Source: Tessaracoccus lacteus
Lineage (GTDB): Bacteria; Actinomycetota; Actinomycetes; Propionibacteriales; Propionibacteriaceae
Reading direction: 5' to 3'
Assembly: GCF_029917005.1 (NCBI RefSeq)
Contig: NZ_CP123967.1
Coordinates: 868,001 to 932,000, forward strand
DNA length: 64,000 nucleotides
Shown: positions 22,860 to 31,281 of the stretch, piece after piece
How the letters are laid out: each line of letters begins with the position of its first letter
Numbering within the stretch: the first letter of the stretch is position 1
Translations under genes and position numbers: made by a program
Notes under the pieces: model-generated
Told to the model about the DNA's origin: nothing
Seen by the model: the letters and a program-made list of their open reading frames with translations, nothing else
Database searches by the model: none

Positions 22860-22948
22860 CATGCCCACACACCCCCCCCCCCACACACTGCGACCCAGCC
22901 CCCGCACGCCCCTGGGGCATCGGCCCCCGCACGCCCCTGGCATCGTCG

Positions 22949-23002
22949 CCCGAAAACCGTTCAGTGCCCGATTCTCGTCGGTCCCAGCACGAGAAACGCA
23001 CA
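22949..23002 (+). repeat. 54-bp dispersed repeat, copy 1
   Basis: First of four 54-bp copies, beginning CCCGAAAACCGTTCAGTGCCC and ending in ACGAGAAACGCACA after the middle part. This copy can fold through TTCTCGT and ACGAGAA. It is the most diverged of the direct copies. Confidence 0.7.
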
Positions 23003-23033
23003 CCACCCCACCCCACAAGCACTGGCCTCGCCA

Positions 23034-23087
23034 CCCGAGAATCGTGCAGTGCCCGTTTCTCCCCGATCCGGCCACGAAAAACGCACA
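23034..23087 (+). repeat. 54-bp dispersed repeat, copy 2
   Basis: Direct copy 31 bases after copy 1. It begins CCCGAGAATCGTGCAGTGCC and ends GGCCACGAAAAACGCACA. It shares its first 18 bases, and most of its middle, exactly with copy 3. Confidence 0.75.
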
Positions 23088-23246
23088 GCGGCCCTGGCGA
23101 ACCGCGGCTCAGGGGACGTCGCCCTCGACCGAGCCGACGCTGCGCAGCATCGAGCTGGACGGCGCGAATGAACCGTCCCAGCGCACAGCTTCCGCCGCGC
23201 CATGACCGCCCCACAGCATCGTTGCAACGCGCCCTACTACTCGAAC

Positions 23247-23300
23247 CCCGAGAATCGTGCAGTGGGCGATACCCCCCGATCCGGCCACGAGAACGGCACA
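23247..23300 (+). repeat. 54-bp dispersed repeat, copy 3
   Basis: Direct copy starting CCCGAGAATCGTGCAGTG and containing CCCCGATCCGGCCACGA, as copy 2 does. It lies 159 bases after copy 2. Confidence 0.75.
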
Positions 23301-23337
23301 CTCGGCGACCCGGGCGGAACATCCTGACCGGAGAGGA

Positions 23338-23417
23338 TGAGCACATCCTCCCACCCGCCGACGATGTCAACGTTCACACACCCACAATCCCTCCACGACA
23401 AGTGTGTCGTGCTCATC
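23338..23417 (+). repeat. 80-bp repeat, copy A
   Basis: Pairs in register and without gaps with 23811-23890. The last 23 bases (23395-23417) are identical in both and contain the hairpin ACGACA-AGTG-TGTCGT. On the minus strand both copies start an ATG frame reading MSTTHLS; here it continues with VNVDIVGGWEDVL. Confidence 0.65.
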
Positions 23418-23718
23418 ACACCCCCGACGGTGGCGGCGGCCGCGGGGGAGGCACAGCTATGCCCCACGGATTACCAGGATCAGCGTCAACCTTGCTGGCT
23501 GTGAGGCATCGGTTTCCTCGAGAGTGGGAGATTTCACTCCCAGAGCCCATTAGGAGAAGCGGCGATCCTGACAGGCGCCGAACTCCGAATCCGAGTGGGC
23601 TGGCCTGCATCGCCCATCCGTAGCACGCTCACGCACTCTTCGACGGCCTCGTGGGGGACTCAGCGCACCGGGAGGAGGAGCACTGCGATGGGGTGGCGCC
23701 CGGTGACGGGGGAGGCAG

Positions 23719-23772
23719 TGAGCGTTTCTCGTCGGCTGACCGGGGAGAATTGGGCACTGCACGCTTTTCGCA
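23719..23772 (-). repeat. 54-bp dispersed repeat, copy 4 (inverted)
   Basis: Inverted copy. Read on the minus strand it has GCGTGCAGTGCCC, TTCTCCCCGGTCAGCC and ACGAGAAACGCTCA in the same order and spacing as copies 1-3. It lies 418 bases after copy 3. Confidence 0.7.
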
Positions 23773-23810
23773 CCCTCGCTCCGGAGGTCCCGCGGTCACA
23801 GCGCCGACTT

Positions 23811-23890
23811 TGAGCAGATCCTCCTGCCCGTCGGGCAGGTCAACGTCAACACCGCTCGATTTCGACGACGACAAGTGTGTCGTGCTCATC
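23811..23890 (+). repeat. 80-bp repeat, copy B
   Basis: Second copy of the 80-bp repeat, same orientation as copy A. On the minus strand it reads MSTTHLS and then VDVDLPDGQEDLL, keeping the frame and several residues of copy A. It ends 26 bases before the stop of the MarR gene. Confidence 0.65.
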
Positions 23891-23916
23891 GCGGCTCAGG
23901 TGGTGGTGGTAAGAGA

Positions 23917-24345
23917 TCAGGGGGCGGCGAGGGCGTCGTCGAGGGCCTTCAGGGTGGGGAGGAGGGCGGTGAGCTGCTCGTGGTCGGGGTGGGCGGCGAG
24001 GAGGGTGCCTGCCCAGGCTTCTCGCTTCAGGGCCAGGTTCTGGCGTGCCTTCGCCGTGGGGTAGACACGGATCACACGGCCGTCCGCCGGATCGTGGCGG
24101 CGTTCGAGGAAGCCACGCTGCTCCAGGCTGCGCAGGGTCGTGCTCGCGTTGCTCGACTTGAGGTTCAGCTCGGCGGCGATCTGCCCCGACGTTAGGCCGG
24201 GCGTCGCGCTGATCAGGCCCATCGCTAGCGCCTCCACCGTTCCCAGGTCGATGCCGGCTCCCTTGCTGGCGCGCGCGCTGATCCTGCGCGACAGCGTCAT
24301 GATCAGCTCCACCAGGTCGGCGAGCTCTTCTTGGGGGGCATCCAT
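23917..24345 (-). CDS. MarR-family transcriptional regulator
   Basis: A 142-residue winged-helix repressor. The DNA-binding region reads GLTSGQIAAELNLKSSNAST for the helix-turn-helix and LERRHDPADGRVIRVYPT for the wing. Helices at both ends should form the dimer interface. It is transcribed away from the drug exporter, with a 50-base gap holding a perfect inverted repeat, so it probably represses itself and the exporter and releases on binding an exporter substrate. The start ATG lies about a dozen bases after a TATAGT -10-like hexamer, so the mRNA may have almost no leader. Confidence 0.88.
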   Translation of the reverse strand: MDAPQEELADLVELIMTLSRRISARASKGAGIDLGTVEALAMGLISATPGLTSGQIAAELNLKSSNASTTLRSLEQRGFLERRHDPADGRVIRVYPTAKARQNLALKREAWAGTLLAAHPDHEQLTALLPTLKALDDALAAP

Positions 24346-24360
24346 GTATCAATGCTACTA

Positions 24361-24380
24361 TAGCTATGTAACCATAGCTA
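24361..24380. promoter_or_regulatory. MarR operator between divergent genes
   Basis: TAGCTATG (24361-24368) and CATAGCTA (24373-24380) form a perfect 8-bp inverted repeat with a 4-base spacer. It lies between the MarR gene start (24345) and the exporter start (24396), overlapping AT-rich -10-like hexamers for both directions. Confidence 0.75.
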
Positions 24381-24395
24381 AGAGGTAAGAAGCAC

Positions 24396-25646
24396 GTGAA
24401 GTCCCTTGAAAACGCGGTCGCCGACCGTCCCGCCATCCGCGTGAGCCTGCTCGTCACGCTCGCGCTCCTCGCATCCGTCGCGCCCATCGCGACGGATCTC
24501 TACCTGTCGGCCTTCCCCGGCATGGCGACAGACCTGCAGTCGAGTGCGACGGGCATCCAGTTCACGCTGACGGCCTTCCTGCTGGGCGCCGCACTCGGCC
24601 AGCTGCTGTTCGGCCCGCTGTCCGATCGGCTCGGCCGCATGCGACCCCTGGTGGTCGGCGCTGTCGTCTACGTGATCGCCAGCGTGGCCGCTGCCCTGGC
24701 GCCGACGCTCGCCGTCCTGATCGCCTGCCGCTTCGTGCAGGGCGTCAGCGGCGCCGCCGGCATGGTCATCGGCCGGGCCATCGTGTCCGACCTCGCCAAG
24801 GGCAGGGAGGCCGCCCGTGCCTTCTCGTTGCTGATGCTCGTCGGCGGCGTCGCCCCCGTGATCGCGCCTCTCGCCGGGTCGCTGCTGCTGGCGCCGCTTG
24901 GCTGGCGTGGTCTGCTGTGGATCATCGCGGGCGTGGCGGTCGTCGGCCTGATGGCGACGCTGCTCGTCGTCCGCGAGACCCACCCCGCGGAGGCCAGGGC
25001 CAAGGACGCCGCCTCCGCGGGTCAGGGTCGTGCCCTGATGAGCCGCCGGTTCCTCGGCAATGCGGTCGCGTACGCCTTCGGGTTCGCCGTGATGATGGCG
25101 TACATCTCCGCGTCCCCCTTCCTGTATCAGTTGCTCATGGGCATGAGCGAGGTGCAGTACGGGATGATGTTCGCGGCCAACGCAGTCGTACTCTGCGTCG
25201 TCAGCGCCGCCGCGGCGAAGATCACCCGCACCACCTCCGCCGTCCCCGTCGCACGCATCGGCCTGGGGATCAACCTAGCCGCCGTCGCCGTCATCGGCGT
25301 CCTCGTGCTGATGGGCACCCCTACCGTCGCTGTCTGCCTGGCGATCATGGTCGCCGTCGGCTCCCTCGGCCTGGTCTTCGGCACCACCACCGCCCTGGCC
25401 CTCGACAGCCTCCCTGGTGGGGTCGGCATGGGCTCGGCCGTGCTCGGCGTCGCCCAGTTCGGGCTCGCCGGCGCAGTGTCGCCGCTGGTCAGCATCGGCG
25501 GCGAGACCACTGCCGTCCCGCTCGCCGTCGTGATGATCGCGGCCTCGCTGATCGCCAACATCGCTCTGTGGGCCGCCGGTGGCATGAAGCAGGACGAGAT
25601 CGCGGCCCCCGAGGCCGAGCCGGTCGCGGTCGGCGCGTCCCGCTGA
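24396..25646 (+). CDS. Bcr/CflA-type multidrug efflux MFS transporter
   Basis: A 416-residue, 12-helix proton-driven exporter. The family signature is near the N-terminus: APIATDLYLSAFPGMATDLQ in helix 1 and LFGPLSDRLGRMRPLVVG between helices 2 and 3. The motif C-like GGVAPVIAPLAGSLL follows in helix 5. Such proteins export drugs such as bicyclomycin, chloramphenicol or sulfonamides; the substrate here is unknown. GTG 24396 is used, with GAGGTAAG upstream. The divergent MarR gene and operator indicate substrate-induced expression. Confidence 0.9.
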   Translation: MKSLENAVADRPAIRVSLLVTLALLASVAPIATDLYLSAFPGMATDLQSSATGIQFTLTAFLLGAALGQLLFGPLSDRLGRMRPLVVGAVVYVIASVAAALAPTLAVLIACRFVQGVSGAAGMVIGRAIVSDLAKGREAARAFSLLMLVGGVAPVIAPLAGSLLLAPLGWRGLLWIIAGVAVVGLMATLLVVRETHPAEARAKDAASAGQGRALMSRRFLGNAVAYAFGFAVMMAYISASPFLYQLLMGMSEVQYGMMFAANAVVLCVVSAAAAKITRTTSAVPVARIGLGINLAAVAVIGVLVLMGTPTVAVCLAIMVAVGSLGLVFGTTTALALDSLPGGVGMGSAVLGVAQFGLAGAVSPLVSIGGETTAVPLAVVMIAASLIANIALWAAGGMKQDEIAAPEAEPVAVGASR

Positions 25647-25671
25647 TGGGAAACCAGGTCGGGAACCAGAT

Positions 25672-25699
25672 GCGCCCGTCCCCGGTGGGGGGCGGGCGC
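25672..25699. terminator. hairpin between the MFS gene and rnpB
   Basis: GCGCCCGTCCCC (25672-25683) pairs with GGGGGCGGGCGC (25688-25699) in a 12-bp stem with one G-U pair. It lies between the ends of two convergent transcripts and probably terminates both. Confidence 0.65.
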
Positions 25700-25712
25700 T
25701 CGCCGTGTGTGA

Positions 25713-26081
25713 GGGACGAGACGGCCGGTAAGCCGGATTCTGTCGACGGATGATCATCTATCTGAGGCCCCGTGTTGCCACGAGGCTCAAGCAACCTACC
25801 CGGGCGCCTCGCGCGAGCAGCGCTCAGGCGGCGTCCGCAGCCGACCCTGGGGTCGACCTTCTTGGTCTTGCTCCGAGTGGGGTTTGCCGAGCCATCCCAG
25901 TCACCTGGGATGCTGGTGGTCTCTTACACCACCGTTTCACCCTTACCTGTCGCCAGGCGGTCTGTTTTCTGTGGCACTGTCCCGCGGGTCACCCCGGGTG
26001 GGCGTTACCCACCACCCTGCTCTGTGGAGTCCGGACTTTCCTCAGCTGTCTCCAGCCGCGATCATCTGGCCGTCTCGTCCT
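25713..26081 (-). ncRNA. rnpB: RNase P RNA, bacterial class A
   Basis: Catalytic RNA that matures tRNA 5' ends. On the minus strand it has the conserved 5' block GAGGAAAGTCCGGACTCC and the 3' block ACAGAATCCGGCTTACCGGC. The terminal helix P1 forms between GGACGAGACGGC at the 5' end and GCCGTCTCGTCC at the 3' end, which sets the limits to within a few bases. TAGACT, about seven bases upstream of the 5' end, is a likely -10. Confidence 0.95.
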
Positions 26082-26143
26082 CGGGCAAGTCTAGCGCCGG
26101 ATACCTCGTTGAGCAGCTTCCGGGGGCGGGGTAGGGTGAACCG

Positions 26144-28633
26144 GTGACAGCTGACGCGACCGTGACGAGCGAACTCGTCGGCTACCGCTCCCGCTTGGCC
26201 GGCGGCTGGGACGAGTTGCTCGCTGCGTCCGGAGTGCGCGCTGACCAGCGGCTTCTCTCCGAGGCCGTCGAGGAGCTCGGGCTCCGCGGAATGCTGGCCG
26301 CGCGCTCGGAGATGAGTTCGCTGGTGCGCGATGAGGGCATCCTCTACGGCGGCGGCGACGCCAGAAGCTGGGCCATCGACCCGCTCCCCATCGTCCTGGG
26401 AGCCGAGGAATGGCGCCGCGTCGAGAAGGGACTGGAACAGCGCTCCCGACTGCTCGGGCTCCTGCTGGACGACTTCTACGGCGAACAGCGGCTCCTGTCC
26501 TCCGGCGCGTTGCCTGCCGAGATCGTATGGGGGCACTCCGGCTTCCTGCCGCAGGCATGCGGCGTCAGCGTACCCGGCGGTGTGTGGCTGCCGATCGTGA
26601 GCGCCGACCTCGGGCGCGGCCCGGATGGCGCCTGGACCGTGCTGGCCGACCGCACCGCCACCCCGGCGGGCATCGGGTACGCCATGACCAACCGGAGGCT
26701 GACCTCCCGCGTGATGGGCGACCTGCACCATGACGCCCGCCCCGCGCGCTACCGCTCTTTCTTCTCCGCGATGCGCGCGGGCCTTCAGCAACTCGCGCCC
26801 CGCGCGGGACACACGCCCAAGGGCGTGCTGCTCTGGTCGGGGGTCGACGACGCGACGGCCTACGAGCAGGGCTTCATCGCGACGCTGCTCGGCTACGCGC
26901 TCGTCGAGGCCGAGGACCTGGTGCTGCGCGACGGACAGGTCTGGATCAACACGCCCGAGGGTCGCACCCTCGTCGACGTGATCCTCCGCCGCGTCGTCTC
27001 CGACATGGTGGACCCGCTCGAGTTCCGCAGCGACTCCCAGCTGGGCATCGCCGGGCTGTTGGAGTCCACACGGCTGGGTAACGTCGTCTCGGCCAACCCG
27101 TTGGGCAGTGGCGTGACGGAGAGCCCGGCTCTGCAGCCGTACCTGGAGTCGCTGGCGCCGCAGCTTCTCGGGGAGGAACTGAGCCTGCCGTCCCTGCCCA
27201 GCTGGTGGTGCGGCGACGACGGCTCGCTGTCGCATGTGACGAAGAAGCTCGCCAAGCTCCGCATCGTCTCGATCCACGGCGAGAGCCACCAGGGCTGGAT
27301 GCTCTCGGCGGCCGAGCGGTCGGACCTGGCCGCCCGCATCGCTGCCGAGCCGTGGGCCTGGGTCGGCCAGCAGCCCTTCGAGCTCTCGACCGCCCCCGTC
27401 GTGTCCGATGAGGGTCTGATCCCCAACCGGCTGGTGCTGCGAGCCTTCGGAGCCCAGGTCAACCACGCCCACCAGTTCCTTCCGGGAGGGCTGGCCCTGA
27501 TGACCCCCCACGACGCGGCCATGCTCGCCTTCGACGGGCCGCGGCTGGCCAAGGACGTGTGGGTCCTCGACGCCGAGGACATCGTCGAGACCTGGACCCC
27601 GACGTTCGAGGGCGGCCCCGTCGTCCTGCGTCGCGCCGCGGCGCTGGCACCCCGCATCGCCGACAACCTGCTCTGGCTCGGCCGCTACAGCGAGCGCGCC
27701 GACGCGAACGCTCGCCTCCTCCGCCTCGCGCTGGACCTGGCCCTCGACCATGGCCGTCGGCCCGAGTCGCTCGGCGCCCAGGTGCTTGAGGCTGTGCTGG
27801 CCACCGGCGAGCGGATCACCGGTCTCCCGCTGGGCAGCGACAGCATCGCCGACGCCCACAGGTTCATCCGGCTGGCCATCAGCGACCGCGACCTCAAGGG
27901 ATCCGTCGCGCACGCCGTCCGACGCCTGACCGCAGCCGCCCACGAGGTCCCCGACCTTATGTCCGGCGACCTGTGGCAGGTACTCAGCCAGCTCGAGCAG
28001 CTCGTCGGCGATGCCGCCCGGCGCCGCGATCTGACCGGTGTGCTGGACGCTCTGGTGAGCTCGACCCTGGCTCTCGCCGGCATCAACAACGAGTCGCTGA
28101 CCCGCGACGTGACCTGGGCCTTCGTCGACGCGGGCGTGAGGCTGGAGCGGGCCCAGCGCATGCTGAGTCTCGTCGGCTTCGCGCTCGGCCGGGAGAGGGC
28201 GGCGGTCGTGGAGAACCAGCTGGCCGAGGCGATCCTCGAGATGGGCGAGTCGCTCATCACGCACCGACGTCGCTCGGCCGCCGGAGAGGGGCCGCGGCAG
28301 CCCGGCCTCGGCGCAACGCAGCTGCTCGTCGCCGACCGCATCAACCCGCGCAGCGTCGCGTTCCAGCTCGACAGGCTTGTCGATGATCTGCGCCTCATCG
28401 GCGATCAGCGGCTCGCCGACCGGGTCGCCACGCAGTGCGGCGCCATCGTCGACACCGACTTCGCATTGTTCTTCTCCACGGCGGATCGGACCGCGCTGGC
28501 GGGCTGCTTCGCCGACCAACGCACCGAGCTGCGTGAGATCGCCGACGAGCTCGGCCGCGGTCACCTCACCAGGTCCGCGCCCCGCAGACCGACGCTCACC
28601 GACTGGTCGGGCGCGGCGGAGGACCACCGATGA
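26144..28633 (+). CDS. circularly permuted ATP-grasp / alpha-E domain fusion
   Basis: An 829-residue protein joining two families often encoded side by side. Residues about 20-500 are a circularly permuted ATP-grasp (DUF404/DUF407 type; DEGILYGGG, VWLPIVSADLGRGPDG, RRVVSDMVDPLEF, HAHQFLPGGLALM). From about residue 505 (ADNLLWLGRYSERADANARLLR) an alpha-helical alpha-E (DUF403) domain follows. Published context analysis links these with transglutaminases in a presumed peptide-bond-forming and -cleaving pathway. The stop overlaps the next start (ATGA), and that gene encodes exactly such a transglutaminase. The substrate is unknown. Confidence 0.85.
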   Translation: MTADATVTSELVGYRSRLAGGWDELLAASGVRADQRLLSEAVEELGLRGMLAARSEMSSLVRDEGILYGGGDARSWAIDPLPIVLGAEEWRRVEKGLEQRSRLLGLLLDDFYGEQRLLSSGALPAEIVWGHSGFLPQACGVSVPGGVWLPIVSADLGRGPDGAWTVLADRTATPAGIGYAMTNRRLTSRVMGDLHHDARPARYRSFFSAMRAGLQQLAPRAGHTPKGVLLWSGVDDATAYEQGFIATLLGYALVEAEDLVLRDGQVWINTPEGRTLVDVILRRVVSDMVDPLEFRSDSQLGIAGLLESTRLGNVVSANPLGSGVTESPALQPYLESLAPQLLGEELSLPSLPSWWCGDDGSLSHVTKKLAKLRIVSIHGESHQGWMLSAAERSDLAARIAAEPWAWVGQQPFELSTAPVVSDEGLIPNRLVLRAFGAQVNHAHQFLPGGLALMTPHDAAMLAFDGPRLAKDVWVLDAEDIVETWTPTFEGGPVVLRRAAALAPRIADNLLWLGRYSERADANARLLRLALDLALDHGRRPESLGAQVLEAVLATGERITGLPLGSDSIADAHRFIRLAISDRDLKGSVAHAVRRLTAAAHEVPDLMSGDLWQVLSQLEQLVGDAARRRDLTGVLDALVSSTLALAGINNESLTRDVTWAFVDAGVRLERAQRMLSLVGFALGRERAAVVENQLAEAILEMGESLITHRRRSAAGEGPRQPGLGATQLLVADRINPRSVAFQLDRLVDDLRLIGDQRLADRVATQCGAIVDTDFALFFSTADRTALAGCFADQRTELREIADELGRGHLTRSAPRRPTLTDWSGAAEDHR

Positions 28634-29586
28634 GGCAGCGGCCGGAGAACCTCACCCTCAGGCGGTACTTCGTCAAGCACCGCACCTCCTATGTCTGGCC
28701 GGAGCTGGTCACGGCGTGCCACGAGCGCGGCTTCCTGACCCCCCGCGAGGCGCCGAGCCAGCGCGTGCTCGTCGACGGTGTGGGCGTCAGCCCCGACCCG
28801 CTGCTGCACACCGAGCACATCGACCGGTTCGGCAACGTGAGCCACTACTTTGAGATCCACGAGCCGACGCTGCACCTCGAGGTAGTGAAGGAGGCCGTGG
28901 TCGACGTCACATGGCCGGAGGTCGACGTGGACCTCCTCGACCGCTGGACGCTCGCCTCGGCCCAGCGGGCCATCGCGGAGAACCCGGCGCTGGCGCTCGA
29001 CCGCGCCATGTTCGGACTGCCGAGCCGTCACGTCTCGATTCCGCCGCGGCTCGTGAGCTACATGGAGACGATCCTCGAGCCCGACTTGGGCTTCGGGCAG
29101 GCGCTGGCCGAGCTGACCCGCGGCATCCACCGCGACTTCGCCTACCGGCCGGGCGCCACCTCCGTGCGCACCACCGTCGACGAGCTTCTCGACCTGCGCG
29201 CCGGGGTGTGCCAGGACTTCGCGCACCTTGCCATCGCCATCCTGCGGCGCCTCGGGGTCCCGGCGCGCTACGTGTCCGGCTACCTGGAGACGCAACCGCC
29301 ACCCGGCAAGGCCAAACTGGAGGGTTCCGACGCCACTCACGCCTGGGTCTCCGTCCTGGCACCGAACGGCACCTGGGTCGACATCGACCCCACCAACGCC
29401 CAGTACGCCGACTCACGCTACCTCGTGACGGCGTGGGGCCGGGACTTCGCGGACGTGTCGCCGCTGCGCGGCATCGTGGTGACCGACGCCGAGACGTCGA
29501 AGCTGAGCGTCGGCGTCGACGTCGTCCCCATGACGGGCGACGACATCCCTCAGCTGAGCGTCCTGAAGCTGAACTTGTCGTCGTAG
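28630..29586 (+). CDS. transglutaminase-like cysteine protease, partner of the ATP-grasp/alpha-E protein
   Basis: A 318-residue protein with an N-terminal beta-sandwich-like transglutaminase N domain and a C-terminal transglutaminase core. The catalytic triad is visible as Cys194 (AGVCQDFAHL), His237 (DATHAWVS) and Asp253 (DIDPTN). There is no signal peptide, so it should act in the cytoplasm, probably as a peptidase or amidase on the product of the ATP-grasp partner. Its 3' end overlaps the convergent transglutaminase gene by 37 bases, so one gene cannot be read through without making antisense to the other. Confidence 0.88.
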   Translation: MRQRPENLTLRRYFVKHRTSYVWPELVTACHERGFLTPREAPSQRVLVDGVGVSPDPLLHTEHIDRFGNVSHYFEIHEPTLHLEVVKEAVVDVTWPEVDVDLLDRWTLASAQRAIAENPALALDRAMFGLPSRHVSIPPRLVSYMETILEPDLGFGQALAELTRGIHRDFAYRPGATSVRTTVDELLDLRAGVCQDFAHLAIAILRRLGVPARYVSGYLETQPPPGKAKLEGSDATHAWVSVLAPNGTWVDIDPTNAQYADSRYLVTAWGRDFADVSPLRGIVVTDAETSKLSVGVDVVPMTGDDIPQLSVLKLNLSS

Positions 29587-30359
29587 GGGAGCTCGCCGTC
29601 CACCCGGGCGTCGACCCTGATGCGGCGCAGCCTGGTGCTGCCGGCCAGCGTGGTCATGAAGGCCGTGTCGGCGGCATCGCGGCCGGTGCAGATGCGCACC
29701 ATGGAGTCGCGCGGGGCCAGACCTGTGGCGTCGAGCAGGTGCCAGGCGCCGTCATGCCATGCCTCGACGACGGCGTGGAAGTCCATCGGCACCAGCCCCG
29801 GCGCGTACACCGAGACGAGCCGGGCCGGCATGTTCAGCCCGCGCAGGAACGCGATCACCAGGTGCGCCGAGTCGCGGCACACGCCCACCCGGCTGAGGTA
29901 CGTCTCAAGCGCGCCGTCGACGACGCGGCTCGAGCCGGGCTGGTAGCTGACCTTCGTGCGGACCCACTGCGTCACGGCGCTCATCAGCTCGTAGCCGGTC
30001 AGGCCGGCGAAGTGCGTCGCGCCGAGGTTGGCGAGCCGGTCGGAGTCGCAGTAGCGCGACGGCCGGGTGTAGAGGATCTCGTCGATGCCCTGCAGTTGCG
30101 CGGCCGGCGCGGGCTGCGGCACGTCCGCCTCATAGTCGACGGTGAGCGTTCCGGGAGCGGTCTCCCGCAGGCGGTGCAGGCGGCTGCGGGACGAGTCGAG
30201 CTGTTCCTCCGCCTCGATCTCCTCGCCGTCGAGCCGGAAGATGAGGCTCTCGCTGAGGCCTGGATGGTCGCCGCTCACCGCCACGGAGAAGACCAGGTCG
30301 GCGGTGGACTTCACCTGCACCTGCAGATGGCTGGAGACATGGCGCGCGGGCGGGATCAC
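29550..30359 (-). CDS. second transglutaminase-like protein
   Basis: A 269-residue transglutaminase-family protein with the triad Cys161 (VGVCRDSAHL), His195 (DFHAVVEAW) and Asp210 (HLLDATG). It is of the shorter kind, with an N-terminal beta-rich part (residues 1-100). It is convergent with, and overlaps, the first transglutaminase gene, so it is not in the same operon, yet both probably belong to the same ATP-grasp-linked pathway. Cytoplasmic location is inferred from the lack of a signal peptide. Confidence 0.85.
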   Translation of the reverse strand: MIPPARHVSSHLQVQVKSTADLVFSVAVSGDHPGLSESLIFRLDGEEIEAEEQLDSSRSRLHRLRETAPGTLTVDYEADVPQPAPAAQLQGIDEILYTRPSRYCDSDRLANLGATHFAGLTGYELMSAVTQWVRTKVSYQPGSSRVVDGALETYLSRVGVCRDSAHLVIAFLRGLNMPARLVSVYAPGLVPMDFHAVVEAWHDGAWHLLDATGLAPRDSMVRICTGRDAADTAFMTTLAGSTRLRRIRVDARVDGELPYDDKFSFRTLS

Positions 30360-30408
30360 CGGGACAGGGTAGCCGAGCCGCGACGTCGCTGCACCGTGGG
30401 AGACCGGC

Positions 30409-31257
30409 TCAGGGCAGTGTCAGGATCTCGGCGCCGTCCTTCGTCACCACGAGCGTGTGCTCGAACTGCGCGACGCGGGATGCGTCGCGGGTCACGACGG
30501 TCCAGTCGTCGTCCCACTCCTGTGTCTCCGCGCCCCCGAGAGTCAGCATCGGCTCGATGGTGAAGGTCATGCCGGGGCGCATGACGGTGTCGAGGCGCGG
30601 CTCGTCGTAGTGCAGGATCACCAGGCCGGAGTGGAAGGTGGTGTGGACACCGTGTCCGGTGTAGTCGCGGATCACGCCGTAGCCGAAGCGCTTCGCGTAG
30701 GACTCGATGACCCGCCCGATCACGGACAGCGGGCGGCCGGGGCGCACCGCCTTGATGGCCCGGTTGAGGGACTCGAGAGTCCGCTCGGTCAGCAGGCGCG
30801 ACTCCTCGTCGACGTCGCCGCAGAAGAAGGTCGCGCAGTTGTCCCCGTGCACGCCGTCCTTGAAGGCGGTGCAGTCGATCTTGACGAGGTCGCCGTCCTC
30901 GAGCGGACGGAGGTCGGGGATGCCGTGGCACACGACCTCGTTGACCGAGGTGCAGATCGACTTCGGGTAGCCGCGGTAGCCGAGCGTCGACGGGTAGGCG
31001 CCGTGGTCGCACATGTACTCGTGGGCGATGGCGTCGAGGGCGTCGGTGGTCACCCCGGGGGCGATTGCCTTGGCGGCCTCGTGCATCGCGTTGGAGGCGA
31101 TCCTCCCCGCGACCCGCATCCGCGCGATCACGTCCTCGCTCTGCACGTCCGAGCCCGTGTAGGGCTTCGGGGCGCGCCGTCCTACATATTCGGGCCGGGC
31201 GATGGCGTGGGGCACCTCACGCATGGGGGTGACGTCGTAGGGGGTGACTGGGTTCAC
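30409..31257 (-). CDS. map: methionine aminopeptidase, type I
   Basis: A 282-residue enzyme that removes the initiator methionine from new proteins. The dinuclear metal ligands are Asp128 and Asp139 ([14 protein letters not shown]), His202 ([10 protein letters not shown]), Glu235 (TIEPM) and Glu266 (QFEHT); substrate His111 lies in VCHGIPD. The N-terminal extension of about 40 residues with PYTGSDVQ is typical of the longer actinobacterial MetAP, which carries a linker, perhaps for ribosome contact. The start is GTG 31257. Confidence 0.95.
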   Translation of the reverse strand: MNPVTPYDVTPMREVPHAIARPEYVGRRAPKPYTGSDVQSEDVIARMRVAGRIASNAMHEAAKAIAPGVTTDALDAIAHEYMCDHGAYPSTLGYRGYPKSICTSVNEVVCHGIPDLRPLEDGDLVKIDCTAFKDGVHGDNCATFFCGDVDEESRLLTERTLESLNRAIKAVRPGRPLSVIGRVIESYAKRFGYGVIRDYTGHGVHTTFHSGLVILHYDEPRLDTVMRPGMTFTIEPMLTLGGAETQEWDDDWTVVTRDASRVAQFEHTLVVTKDGAEILTLP

Positions 31258-31281
31258 GACCGATGAGTCTACCCGCGGCCG

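Larger units (their letters stand above)
22861..23916. other. gene-poor stretch with dispersed repeats after the rRNA operon
   Basis: No convincing gene is present in about 1.05 kb. The stretch holds an 11-C homopolymer (22872-22882), a doubled CCCCCGCACGCCCCTGG, four copies of a 54-bp repeat and two copies of an 80-bp repeat, each listed separately. The open frames here are built largely from the repeats and do not look like conserved proteins. Confidence 0.6.

Noticed and set aside
22872..22882. 11-C homopolymer as a phase-variation switch
   Set aside because: It lies in non-coding DNA after the rRNA terminator, with no identified promoter or gene to switch; it may simply be a low-complexity run.
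22949..23300. The 54-bp repeats as a possible CRISPR array
   Set aside because: Only three direct copies and one inverted copy, diverged from each other, with spacers of 31, 159 and 418 bases, and no cas genes nearby.
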